A stretch of DNA of 64,000 nt. Source: Triatoma infestans. Lineage: Eukaryota > Arthropoda > Insecta > Hemiptera > Reduviidae. Shown here in pieces: positions 1-10,600 of the stretch. The stretch covers positions 1-64,000 of the forward strand of contig JAAEAF010003515.1 of NCBI GenBank assembly GCA_011037195.1, written 5' to 3'. A program made the translations under genes and the position numbers. A model generated the notes under the pieces. The model had not been told where the DNA came from, ran no database searches, and saw only the letters and a program-made list of their open reading frames with translations. Each line of letters opens with the position of its first letter. Positions within the stretch are counted from its first letter, which is position 1.

Positions 1-616
1 GTATATAAGCCAGTGGGAATCTATCTAGAGCTATCTATCAGATTCAACCATACATCTCATCGTGGCATATCTCTACTCCCACCTTTTATTCTATCAGTTT
101 CATTATAAAGTCCAGTGCAGTTAGTGTAAACTTATAGCTACATTATAACAGTGTCTTCATATCTCGTTCATTCAATCAAACTAATTTCTCTCCTCAACAA
201 CTCCATTATACCCTCTAAGCCAGGCGTTCCTTGCGTACAGCCAAAGCTCGCTACCCCTTTCATTGTGTAATTCGTAGTCCAGAGTTTCCAAAATATTTTT
301 TCTATATATATAATATAAATGTTGTATACATCCACCTCCCTAGCACCTTCGGTGGCAAATCCCTCATTTGGGAATTGTCATCTGTGTAGAATAAATGATA
401 GCCTACTTGTATTGTTAACACCTGTTCCAATTTAATGCGTCCAAGGATTATGGAAGGAATATTTGTGGAAGTCATATTTTAAAGCAATATTAAAGCATTT
501 CAAAAAAACGTGACCGTTAACAGAAGAAATAAAAATAGCTTACTTTTTTTTTATAGACATATACATATACATAGAATAGATATCTATCTGTATATAGAAT
601 AGATATTATATCCTAT

Positions 617-814
617 TTATATACAAAGATTATTTAAAAATATTTGACTTTTTTTATATTCTTGCTTTGTCAGAACCGCTGGGACCGATTCCCAAGAGTT
701 TCCAATAACACCCAGTGTTTTGAGTTCTTTTCTAAATATTTTACCAAGATTTGTTAAAAGCTTTGCCTGAGCCGACGAAGACACTGGTTCTATAGTAATT
801 TCAAAATAATACAA
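617..814 (-). other. Antisense exon-like ORF, unrecognised
   Basis: A minus-strand frame of about 65 codons ends in a stop. Part of it reads like real protein (KLLTNLGKIFRKELKTLGV, then NSWESVPAVLTKQEY). A possible acceptor (actatag) lies just inside its upstream end on the minus strand, which would make it a terminal exon. No domain is recognised and no upstream exon was found; it could also be a chance ORF. Confidence 0.22.
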
Positions 815-851
815 ATTTCACATATATATATATATAAAACGTTTGGTAAAA

Positions 852-952
<101 letters not shown>

Positions 953-1436
953 TGCAGTCTGTGTTGAGCTGTGGTATAGAGCGACGTGTATTCAGATTAC
1001 ATACTTTCATTTAATTTAATTTTTCTTTTTCTTGCTTTTTTGTTTATTTTAATTTTTTTTTTTATTAAGTATCGTTTTCCAGAGCGTAGTAAGTTTTTCT
1101 TTTCTATTTTAGCATATTTTCACTATCATATTTGTTTTTTTGTACCTTTTTAATTCTTCTCCATTCGTTATTTTACAGCATTTTATTTTTATTAAATTTT
1201 TCCACAAGAGTTTTTATATTTTTACGTTATTTTTTTTTTTTAAGAAATAAAGGGCTTCGGTTATAAGCGACAGTAGTGAGCATAGAGCCTCCTATTTCTA
1301 TGGAAGTATGTAATAAAATGAATCTATGTGAAAATAGTAATGTAAAGGTAATTAAGAAATTAAGTGTGTACATGGGATACAAGACTTTTCATGTTATCAT
1401 TAAAAGTGGAAATTTGGCAAAAATGGGCATTTCCAG

Positions 1437-2400
1437 GTTATTATTATTATTATTCAAAGAAGGGGAGGGCAAAACCCTACGCTATTCAAAGCCTCCCCGG
1501 GCCCATACAGCTACTTCTAAAGAATAACAACTATTGGGACTAGAATGAAAATCCAGGCCCAGGTTTTAACCATCTAAGTTTCACCACAGACCGAATAAAT
1601 CGGACCAAAACCTTAAAAGGACATAGCTTAAGATTCTCTATCGATATCCTATTCCGGCCGAAGTTCCTAAACCTAATCTCCTCACAGCCCAAGCAATCCG
1701 TCATCAGATGCATGGTTGTTTCCTCTTCCGTATCACAGACTCTACAAAAGGGGTCAGGCATGAGTCCCTTGTATAGAGATGTCTCCTTAAGCCGCAATGC
1801 CCAGTGAGGAAGCCAACCGGATGTCTGAGAGAGGTCCGTGAAAGACATCGGATCCCGCTACTCAAAGCTCCGTCCGGACCCCCAATGAGCATCTTAGACG
1901 GCCGACAACCCACTGCACTGATCCATAAGGATGAGTGCTGTGAGGTCATCCATGTCTGAAAGCCTGATAAACATGTGCCAGAAGACACACCAACAGCAGG
2001 CTCTGGACCAATGAAAGGGAGAGAGGCGCCTAATTTGGCAAACCTATCCACCTCCTCATTCCCAAAGATTCCCATATGACCTGGAACCCAGACCAGAAGC
2101 ACATCCTTCAATGAAGAAAGATCTTCCAGTCTTTTAGAACATTCCAACACCAATCTGGTCGTGAAGGCACATGAGTTAAGCGCCTTCAAACGTAGCCTGC
2201 GTCCGAGCAGATACAAACACCTTTTAAATTAGTGTTACACACCCTCTCATCCAAAATACAGCAAAGAATTGCATAAACCTCAGCCTGGAAAACGCTGGCC
2301 CATTTACCAAGAGGCACCACCAAATGGTCCCGCATTTCTAGGTTACAAACTACCTATGGCTATGAGTAAACTGTTGTTCGTTAACCACCCCGATATTTCT
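1437..2400 (-). mobile_element. 5'-truncated I-clade-like non-LTR retrotransposon, 3' part (copy 1)
   Basis: Read on the minus strand this is the C-terminal part of a retrotransposon polyprotein. An RNase H domain shows GKWASVFQAEVYAI (catalytic Glu context), then a decayed SDSQA region and [22 protein letters not shown]-terminal CRVCDTEEETTMHL cysteine/histidine motif follows. The reading is broken into two frames. On the element strand its 3' end runs into a (TAA)n-type tail (plus-strand ttattatt at 1437-1453), a feature of I-clade elements. The 5' part with the reverse transcriptase is missing. A second copy lies at 48039-48878. Confidence 0.7.
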
Positions 2401-2439
2401 AGAAATGTTGATACAATAAAAAAATGGGAATAAACAGAG

Positions 2440-2980
2440 TTAGGATTGAGATGAAAAATGCATTATCAGAGGGGTATATACTTAGTTAGGTGAGGAAGAG
2501 ATTATAGAAGTTATCAAGGATTGTGCTAAATTAGAAATATTACAGAATTGTTGCTTTAATAGAGGACTTAATATATTCTCTGAAAAGACCCAAGTCTGCC
2601 TTTTTCTCGCAAAAGTTACGGACCTTTGCACAACCAGATTATCTTAGGAAATAATATACAATCAGTAGTACAAAAAGTTAAGTTCTTATGGCTATATAGC
2701 TATATATATATAAAGAGTAGGTTAAACTGGAGATACCACATTAATTATACAGATTAAAACAAGGACCCGAGAAATATTCAAATATTCTCCGCATGGTTAC
2801 ACATAATCAGAGCAGATCCTAAAGGGGCACTATCGTTTTAGACATCCTGTATCCGAGCGATAATTGATTATAGATGTATTTTTTATGGACATGCCGTAAA
2901 ACTATGTTAAACTCTTTAGATGTACTTCAAAATAAATGTATAAGACTTTCCAAGAATGATGCTCACAGATAGGTTTCTTT
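2440..2980 (+). mobile_element. Decayed non-LTR reverse transcriptase fragment
   Basis: Across several frames one can read KVKFLWLY, RLNWRYHINY, KTRTREIFKYF and LDVLQNKCIRLSKN. These match the order of the post-catalytic region of jockey/R1-type reverse transcriptases (the 'fLG...L.W..HI' and 'L..LQNK.LR' blocks). Stops and frameshifts are frequent, so it is an old pseudogene. It lies head-to-head with the antisense I-like fragment just upstream. Confidence 0.5.
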
Positions 2981-5520
2981 TGCGGGTTATGGCGTTTAAC
3001 CCAAAAATTTATGTGTGTATGTGTGTTTGGGGTAAAAAAACATAAAAATCAAACCATGAAGCTCGAACATGATTTTCTGTTTATTTACAAACAGAGCAAC
3101 TAAACAGGAATATCTAATACTTTTTTTTTTATATTTTCCTAATTATCTTGAAATGGTACGTCCAGCTAAATTTGGTTTTCTCTGGGAGTTATCTGTTATT
3201 GACGAAATCTTCAAAATGATGTATAAAACAGACGGCAGCCAGGCCCGTTAGTCTCAAGGAAGGTACTACAAAACTTTACACTATTAAACTAACAAAGAAT
3301 ATAGTAGCATGAAAGAGAGTGACAGACTGAGCTGGCAGAGTGACGGTATATGATGTCTTTGAATGAGAAGAGTTAAGAGTAGCAAGTCTTTTTATATGCT
3401 TTCTCAACTTCCTTACAACTCCTTAACTTCTCCTTTCAGTATCCTGGGATGTTAGTTAAGTGGATCCCTTTGTTACTACACATACTCTTAACTATTCTTG
3501 GTAGGGAGGAGACATATTACGTCTCACATGAGGTATGGTTTGACGCAGCTTGTGGGCAGCGCCTATAATATGTTGCAGGCCAAGCTATTGCGATCCATTG
3601 CATTTCACACACTGCCGAGCAGCAAGGGTTCGGCCGCCTTAGGTGGAGAACCCCCTATTATGTAAATAAAATCATAAAAATAAACAAATTTAGTAAAAAC
3701 AATTGAAACAAGAATATGGCAACTCGCTTAGTCGGGAAACTAAATCCATGACTACTAACTGGACGCTATTAGCTTATATCAAGCGGAATTAATTGCAAAA
3801 CCGAATTAAACTTTAAACTAAGCTCTATTAGTATTTTTGTGGCAATAAGGGGATTACGTTTTACGGAGTCAAACTTATGGTCTTGATCCATGTTCCCTAA
3901 CCCTAAGAAAAGGAACTTAAAGCTCCCTTAACCTGAAGATAAATTCCCGCGACTCCTTTGTGTATAAAATAAAGTACTACATAGAATTAAAGACACAGCT
4001 TTAAGAGCTTTAGAATTGATAACTCAAAATTTTAAGTCAATCAATTACATGTTAATTCATGTACTGGACATGAAGGTGTTTAGAAGTTACAAATTCATGA
4101 CTCTATATATGTAGACAATCAATGGTAGTAAGGATAAGTTTCTTTCTTCTTTAACACATCATAAATCTGGGGAAAAGTTTTAAGTTTTCTATTCGCATAT
4201 CTCGACGTTTACTTAGGATTTGTATTTAGCTGTGATGCATAAATATCACTTTCAAAAGGGACCTTAATGCGCAGGTTAGCTACTTCGCGAAGCTGTTTCT
4301 TCACTAAGCTCCAAAATTGTGTTAATTAAAAGGCAACGAACACTGGTTTCAATAAGAAATCCGATAGAATTCGTATTAGTTGCTCTTGTTCTTTAATGGT
4401 GAGTGATGAGGAAAACTGACCCAATTCAAAGGAGAGATCTTTAATCCAATTGTTAGTGTTCCATATCTTCTGTAAAGTACTTGTTAAAGAGAGTGCTCAG
4501 ATATATCAAATGGCCCTCCAATAGTTTTTATTAAATCTTTACTCGGCTGTAAATTCTAATGATTAGAGAGACCTTAAAGAAAATCCGACAAATTTGTTGG
4601 ATGTTATGATGTGGCCTGGCACACCAGGCGAAAGGCCTCGACGCAGTTTAAAAGTTTCAAAAAATTTTAATTTAATACTTTAAATTAAACTCAGTTTAAA
4701 TCTAATTAAACTGAAAAGAATTCTAGTTTAAAGATCATTGATTTCTATTAAATTTCTAAAGGTAATTAGTTCTCTTCTAAAGGAAAAAAGTCCTCTTTCT
4801 AAATTTACCTAATAATAATTTAAATTTAAGATAGGATTTTATTCAACAACAAAAAAAAAAGTAAAAATTTTTAGGCAGTGTCTCGCCCAAGAAATGGGAC
4901 GAGTACTCCGTTCTGTGGTCCAGAACCTGTTCTAACGATAACCAAATCGTGAAGCGAAAACCAAGTGTCTCAGAGGTTGGCTCCGGAGGGAGCATGACAC
5001 AAGCTGGAAATTAAGGATCTAAACACAGCAAGATGATGATGTCAAAGCTCCGTATGAATAGAAGTAAAGAGACTCTCTGCTTAGGAAGGAACTATATTAA
5101 TCTGGTGACGCTTTTTTCACGAGTCACAGTACTGAGTGCTGTATAGAAACATTTATACAGTAAGGATAATTAACTAGGAATCTCTTTGCAGATTATGTCA
5201 GGAGGAGGAAACATACTGTTGTTCCATTGTGTTGTAATTTTTGGCACACTGAGACCAGAGGAAATTAGCGCATGAAAGCTCCTTAACCTCATGAAGAGGA
5301 AAGAAAGCTTTCCCTAGACTTACAGAGGTAGGCAAAATAAGCCTCTAATGGCTGCAGTTCCTGGGATCGTGACCAGCCCTATGATCAATCTAATCTAAAC
5401 TAACTTGTATGACTTCTTTAAATTACTCTTGGTGTTAATTAGATTCCAAGATCATTTCTATGCTTATAACAAATCTTACCATGACTTTTATTGCCACAAT
5501 ATGAAATATGTCTGTCCTTA
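2981..5520. other. Gene-free stretch, nothing recognised
   Basis: AT-rich sequence without credible exons or transposase/RT blocks. Short GC-richer patches near 3535-3650 and 4890-5000 may be repeat remnants, but I cannot assign them. Confidence 0.4.
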
Positions 5521-5521
5521 C

Positions 5522-5755
5522 GCGTTGGTCTAGTGGCTAGCGCTTCGCCTTTGCTGCGAGAATTCAGGATCGATTCTCGCGAAAGCAAAGTCGGTGTTTT
5601 GACCCAGCATCATGAGAAAAAGTGGGAAGCTACAGTTTGGTAGCTCATCTAGGTAGCGAAGGCTGCAACTAAAAACGGCGAGGGGACAGCGGCATGCTGC
5701 CACACGTTCAATCAATTCACCGTCTGGCAAGTCGGCCCTTTACGCCATAGGTTTA
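5522..5755 (+). repeat. tRNA-derived SINE-like sequence
   Basis: It begins gcgttggtctagtggctagc, which fits a pol III A box, and about 30 bp later has ggatcgattctc, a slightly diverged B box, ahead of a non-tRNA body ending in AT-rich sequence. No complete cloverleaf can be drawn, so it is not a tRNA gene. I did not find convincing target-site duplications. Confidence 0.5.
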
Positions 5756-6971
5756 TTTTATTATGAAATCTTTCTTGTATTCTATAACTGACTAACTTAT
5801 AATTTGAATAATCTAACTTTGGAGAACACTTCTTTGGCTACTTTGGACCTGGTACAAACCAGTTACATTGGTAGCTGGCATTGCATGTGCCGATTCTACT
5901 CACATCTCCTGAAATGAACTTGCTAGAATTCTTGATCATCCTATTCTGTATTTGAGTTTCACTTGTCGTTTTTCTTGCTTTTCTTACAATGATGGATATC
6001 TCTTATTGGTTTTGCTCTCATAGCATAGTCTATTGTCAGTTTTCTTCCGCACCAAAAGATTTGAATTCAGTAGATAAATCAGAAAATGAATAGAATGTTC
6101 TATAACTAAGGCTGGTTTTAACCCTCTGTTTGACTTCTCATTTTCCCTAGTTCTTTTTCATCCATGTTCTCTTCTGTCGCTCTCTACTTTGCACCTTCCT
6201 TCTTTTTTGGGATTTTCAAATACTTCTTTTATCTCCTCATTCTCTTCCCATATAGACCATGTTTTTGATTTTCCTTCTTGCCTAGAACTTGTTCATAGAA
6301 CTTACAATATGGTTAGTGTATACTTTATCTTGCTACGCGGCTAAATTAATTACTTAATTAATCACAATAAATATGTTTACTAAACTTCTTTGTTATTTAC
6401 AAGTACACCATCAATCATCAATCTCAATACAGTCGAAATTCACAAATGTACTACCCTGAATACATCAAACGAATTCTTACAGTTCCACTGATTAGGCACA
6501 ACACAATATAAGATAACCTACTTTTTACTTTTTCTCCTAAAACAGTCTTTTTTTTATTGAATTACACAAAACTAACCATGTACTTATATCTTATACATAT
6601 GCTTATTATAGAAATAATTTTTGCCACCTTGCCACAAATATTATTGAAATGATTTACTTGATAACGCTTAAAAATTATCATTAACCTCATCTTCAAATGA
6701 GTCTTCTATTCTCTTTAATACGTTTTTTCATCTGCTTTCAACTTTTCTAATAGCAACAACTCTTTCTTCTAAGTTTGTAAAAATTACTTCAAGCTACACT
6801 TTTCATTTCTTCATTTAAGATAACTTCACCATATGAACAGGCCCCTTCATTATTTAGATATCTTTAAAATCCTTAAAATTTTGTTTATATAATCTCGGAT
6901 GACCCACCTATAAATTTTAGGAATTGTCGCTCCTAATGTTTTTATTAATATTTATTTGATGAGAAATTTAC
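5756..6971. other. Gene-free stretch, nothing recognised
   Basis: AT-rich sequence with many stops in all frames. I see no splice-bounded exon that would join exon 1 in phase 0. Confidence 0.4.
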
Positions 6972-7275
6972 GAACAACACGAAACAATTAGCTCTGAAAA
7001 TGGATGGCACTATAGTCTGCCGTGAGTGACAAAGGTAGTTAACTTATTAACTTTGTCTTAAAAGTTAGCTTAAAAACTACAATATTAATTAACACAAAGC
7101 TTATTGTGTGTTAATTAATATTGTAGTTTTTTAAACTGCATGTTGTTAACTATATAGCTTATTTCATACTACTATTATGTCTTGTAGAGTAAGAGGGTCG
7201 CGGCGATGAGCGTAGAAGGGCCTGGGCGCAAGCAGATCGCTGGTGCAGATCTTGGTGGTAGTATCAAATTCACCT
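6972..7275 (+). pseudogene. 28S rRNA fragment (rDNA-derived pseudogene)
   Basis: The stretch gaaacaattagctctgaaaa followed by tggatggc matches the conserved 28S core just before a variable expansion segment. Downstream, gagggtcgcggcgatgagcg, gggcctgggcgcaagc and ggtgcagatcttggtggtag match the conserved core after it (comparison with eukaryotic 28S from memory). Between them lies AT-rich sequence with a large palindrome where the expansion segment should be. Flanks are ordinary AT-rich DNA, so this is a dispersed fragment and not an rDNA unit. Confidence 0.75.
7072..7131. repeat. Near-perfect palindrome inside the 28S fragment
   Basis: A 26 bp left arm (7072-7097) is matched by its reverse complement at 7104-7131 with one two-base insertion; the spacer is 6 bp. 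The arms are AT-rich (core aatattaattaac). It occupies the expansion-segment position of the rRNA fragment. Confidence 0.85.
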
Positions 7276-7495
7276 ACCAATAGTTCAATTTTCAACTTAT
7301 TATAAAACTTACAGATTCAAACTGAATATTACTTATTTTACAAAAAACATTTTAATGTATGTTTACTTATGTATATAAATGATTATAAATTTCTTTTTTA
7401 AAAAGAACAAGCTTAGTGCCTACTGTCTTTCCCTCATTAGCCAATATTCCAACTTGTATTTTTTTGTATATTTAGTGAACACTATTATGTTTCAG

Positions 7496-7674
7496 AGTAA
7501 AAAAAGTCCAGTCTCAGAATTAGCAGATCAAGCCCAAAATATACTTGAAACACAAAACACCAGTCCAAAAGTCTATTCAGCAATGACTGATTCACTGACA
7601 GCTGTTTGGCAAAATGTCAACAGCCATTTGGAATTAAGGGCAAATATATTAGATCTCAACGTTGGTTATCATGT
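7496..7674 (+). CDS. Exon 1 (first recognised): start of helical region
   Basis: The acceptor is ttcag and the donor gtaagt. The exon starts in phase 0 and leaves two bases of a Val codon. It encodes window residues 1-60, beginning [17 protein letters not shown] and ending [19 protein letters not shown] followed by LELRANIL resembles an N-terminal helical repeat of CCDC141 (memory comparison). Because it opens in phase 0 with no initiator ATG, at least one upstream exon must exist; I could not identify it. Confidence 0.85.
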
Positions 7675-10600
7675 GTAAGTATAATTATTTTTTCTATTTA
7701 ATGTTTTAATCTGTTGGTATGGTTCGCAATAATAGATTCTCTGGCAATATATACATTATGTCTAAGATAAATAATAATAAATGACGAAAAAATGTCAAAA
7801 ATAAACTAGATATTAATCCATTTTTATTTAAATAAAACAAAAAATTCACGAAAATAAATAATATGATGTAATTCCATCGCCCAAAACAAACTACTCTTAT
7901 AAGGAGTATTTAGAAACCTCTTCTTAAAATATAATTTCTCTTGGGCCAAATTTCAGGCAGATTCTTTGAGGGGCCTCGCTCTCACTAAGAATTATTATTT
8001 ACAATAGATATGACCAACTAGCGTTTCCCCTCCCATTCTTCTAATACTCCTTACACCATAGTTGCCAACCTATCAGAAACTTCGGGCGCAAAGGAGAATT
8101 TCAATTCGCCTTGGGTATTTTTGAAATTGATAAACATATTGATAGAAGTAGATAGAGAAAATGGTGTGTATTATATTTCTATTTATTTTTAATATATTTA
8201 ATGAAACAAATAGATACAGAACAAGAATTTATAAAAACTATACTTTGCACTACATATGAACAAACTTATCTTAAATAAAGTTAACACATTTTAATGAGAA
8301 GACTGAAACTGTTTTTCATTACACAATTTTTCAAAATCAGATGTGTAATTGGACACCGATCAGTGAATCAGATATGTAAATAAACACTCAGGAATATTTA
8401 AATTTTCGTCCGTTAAACTATCAATTTGAGTATTGAAAATATGGCTTCCTTTATATATGTAGATTGATCCAAAGAAAAGTATAATTTTCAATGCATATTT
8501 ATATTTAGTATTTATTTTTTGTTTTGTGTAAAAAAACATATTTGATTATTCTCACCTCCACAATTAGTAAGAAAGGATACTTATTGGTAACTTGTACAAG
8601 GTACCTAGGTATACCAAGGTACCAAGGACTCTGAAACCTCCTCCAGTCACCACAAGATTGTATTTCCATTTTAAGGCACACTTAAATATGCACACACTCA
8701 CTCTTACCCAGAAACTCATATCCCACCCTCCTCCTTAGCAGACCTCTTTCTATTTCCATTACAAACGGCTTCTACCCAACTTGGATCAAACTGGCACATA
8801 GGGGGAAAAAAAGTCTATGTTTGCACTAACAGTGCGATAATTTGTGCAGCGGAAGGAGGCGAGGTGGTGCACTGAAATTGTCAACGTTTAGATTTAAACT
8901 TTACAAAAATATGAACACCAGTCTTTAAGATGAATGAGCTATAAGATCAGGTCGTCGTTCGATTGCCGGATGAGAAATAATTGCACGAATGTGTGAAATT
9001 GGATCTTTTTCCGACGAATTAATTCGAGGATCATATCTACCGAAGAAAGGGCTCCAAACATCACGGTAAACCGCCAATTCACAAAGCAGATTGTCCGGAA
9101 TTTAAGACAAAGATCAGTTCTCATGGACTGTTTAGCGCCAAGCTAAACAGCGACTCAATGCATACAAAAATCTGTTCCAATATACAAAATATGACCGGTT
9201 TTAGAAAATAATAATGACAAGTTATGAAAAGAAAATATAAATAAGCATAAATAGTGAGTAACATAAGTCAATGCAGCCCAATTAGAGTTTGGGAAAAAAG
9301 GTCATGCTTTACGTTTGGTGGAACTCTGAAGGTATTTTGCATTTTGAGTCCCTTAGATAGCAGAGCTGTTGACTCTGAACAGCTGGATATTATGAAGTTT
9401 CAAAAGCCTTTAAAGGAAGATTATAGCTATTTTAATCAACTAACCAGTCGTTTTGACTTGGACAAAAATTAACCGAGTTGGAGGGAATAAGCGTATTGGC
9501 ACACATTGTCTAAACCCAGAGGTTGCACCAACTAATTACGATATTTTCCGGTTGATAACTATACGTAGCCCACATGGCCTGTATGTACTGTTTTCAACAC
9601 TCTTCACAAGTAGGAAAAAAAACAGTTTAAATTGAAAGTTGCATGAATTAAAAAAAAAAAAAATGGATCAAGAAAGTTAAAAGTAACGAAGTTGAAAGTA
9701 TCTTTACATTATGTATTTTAGAAACCAGATTTGTGCAAAAGAGAGACATTTAGTCACTAGATATATCTCTCTAAGATATAAAAATTATATTCATTTGAAA
9801 TTGACAATGAACAAGAAACATTATGATTACAATACAAAGGTGAAAAAATGTATATGCTTACAAGATAGACATAACCAATTAAGGGAAGTTAAATGTAAGG
9901 TAACTCTGACAATGAATATTTTCCGGAATTAGGGGGGTTGAAAGAAAACATGAATTTTTAGTGGAAAATTTTGAAGCTCTTAAACAATCGCTCTTAATGT
10001 ATTTACACTCAAATCGAGAAGTTTTTTTCAGCTTTTAATCTGTTGGCTGTGCCTTATCCGCTAAAGGTTCATAGTAACCTTTTAAAATCAATATTCTGAA
10101 ATAATATTTCGTATGAACGCTTAAATATAAAAAAGCAAAAGAAATCTCTGGAAGAAATTGTTTTTGGGAACAAACTGACAAATTTCAAAGAGAACAAAAT
10201 AAATGGCAAGTCCGGTTGACAGATACATTGAAACTTCTCCTGTGCGAGTTTCTTAGAGAACATTAAATATGAAGTTTCTGTGCTCTTAATTTTCTGTGAC
10301 TTAGTAATTCATAGATACTCCCTAAAAACTGACTATTCTCTAGTACTTTTATTAATAGAGGTAACTCAAAATTTCCGGTAGAAACTTGGTTCACAACTCT
10401 GTATGAATGTAAAAAAAATTTATTTTTTGAATCTGTGCTTTTTTTGAGATTTTTAACAAGTACTTCAAAAAATTCAACCAAAAAATTATGTTCAATATCT
10501 GTTTTTTTAAATTTTGTTCACACAGATGTGCTGAGGCTTTTAATAGATGTTGTGATCGTCTGGAGACACTATGTGAAAGTGAATTACCTGTAGAAATGGA

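Noticed and set aside
1..60. TATA-like tatataag at the window start as a promoter or LTR boundary.
   Set aside because: AT-rich DNA produces such strings often; no partner LTR, primer-binding site or start exon was found.
1271..1347. Exon-like stretch with an ATG at 1300 and a gtaatt donor that would join exon 1 in phase 0.
   Set aside because: The peptide (16 codons from the ATG) shows no similarity to what precedes the matching region in CCDC141-type proteins, and chance donors are common in AT-rich DNA. No support beyond the phase.
5522..5600. A functional tRNA gene.
   Set aside because: A- and B-box-like strings are present, but no acceptor stem or anticodon arm can be completed; it fits a SINE head better.
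8939..9124. Minus-strand 61-codon ORF, possibly transposon-derived.
   Set aside because: It reads plausibly but matches no motif I can name, and a short ORF in intron 1 is not enough evidence.
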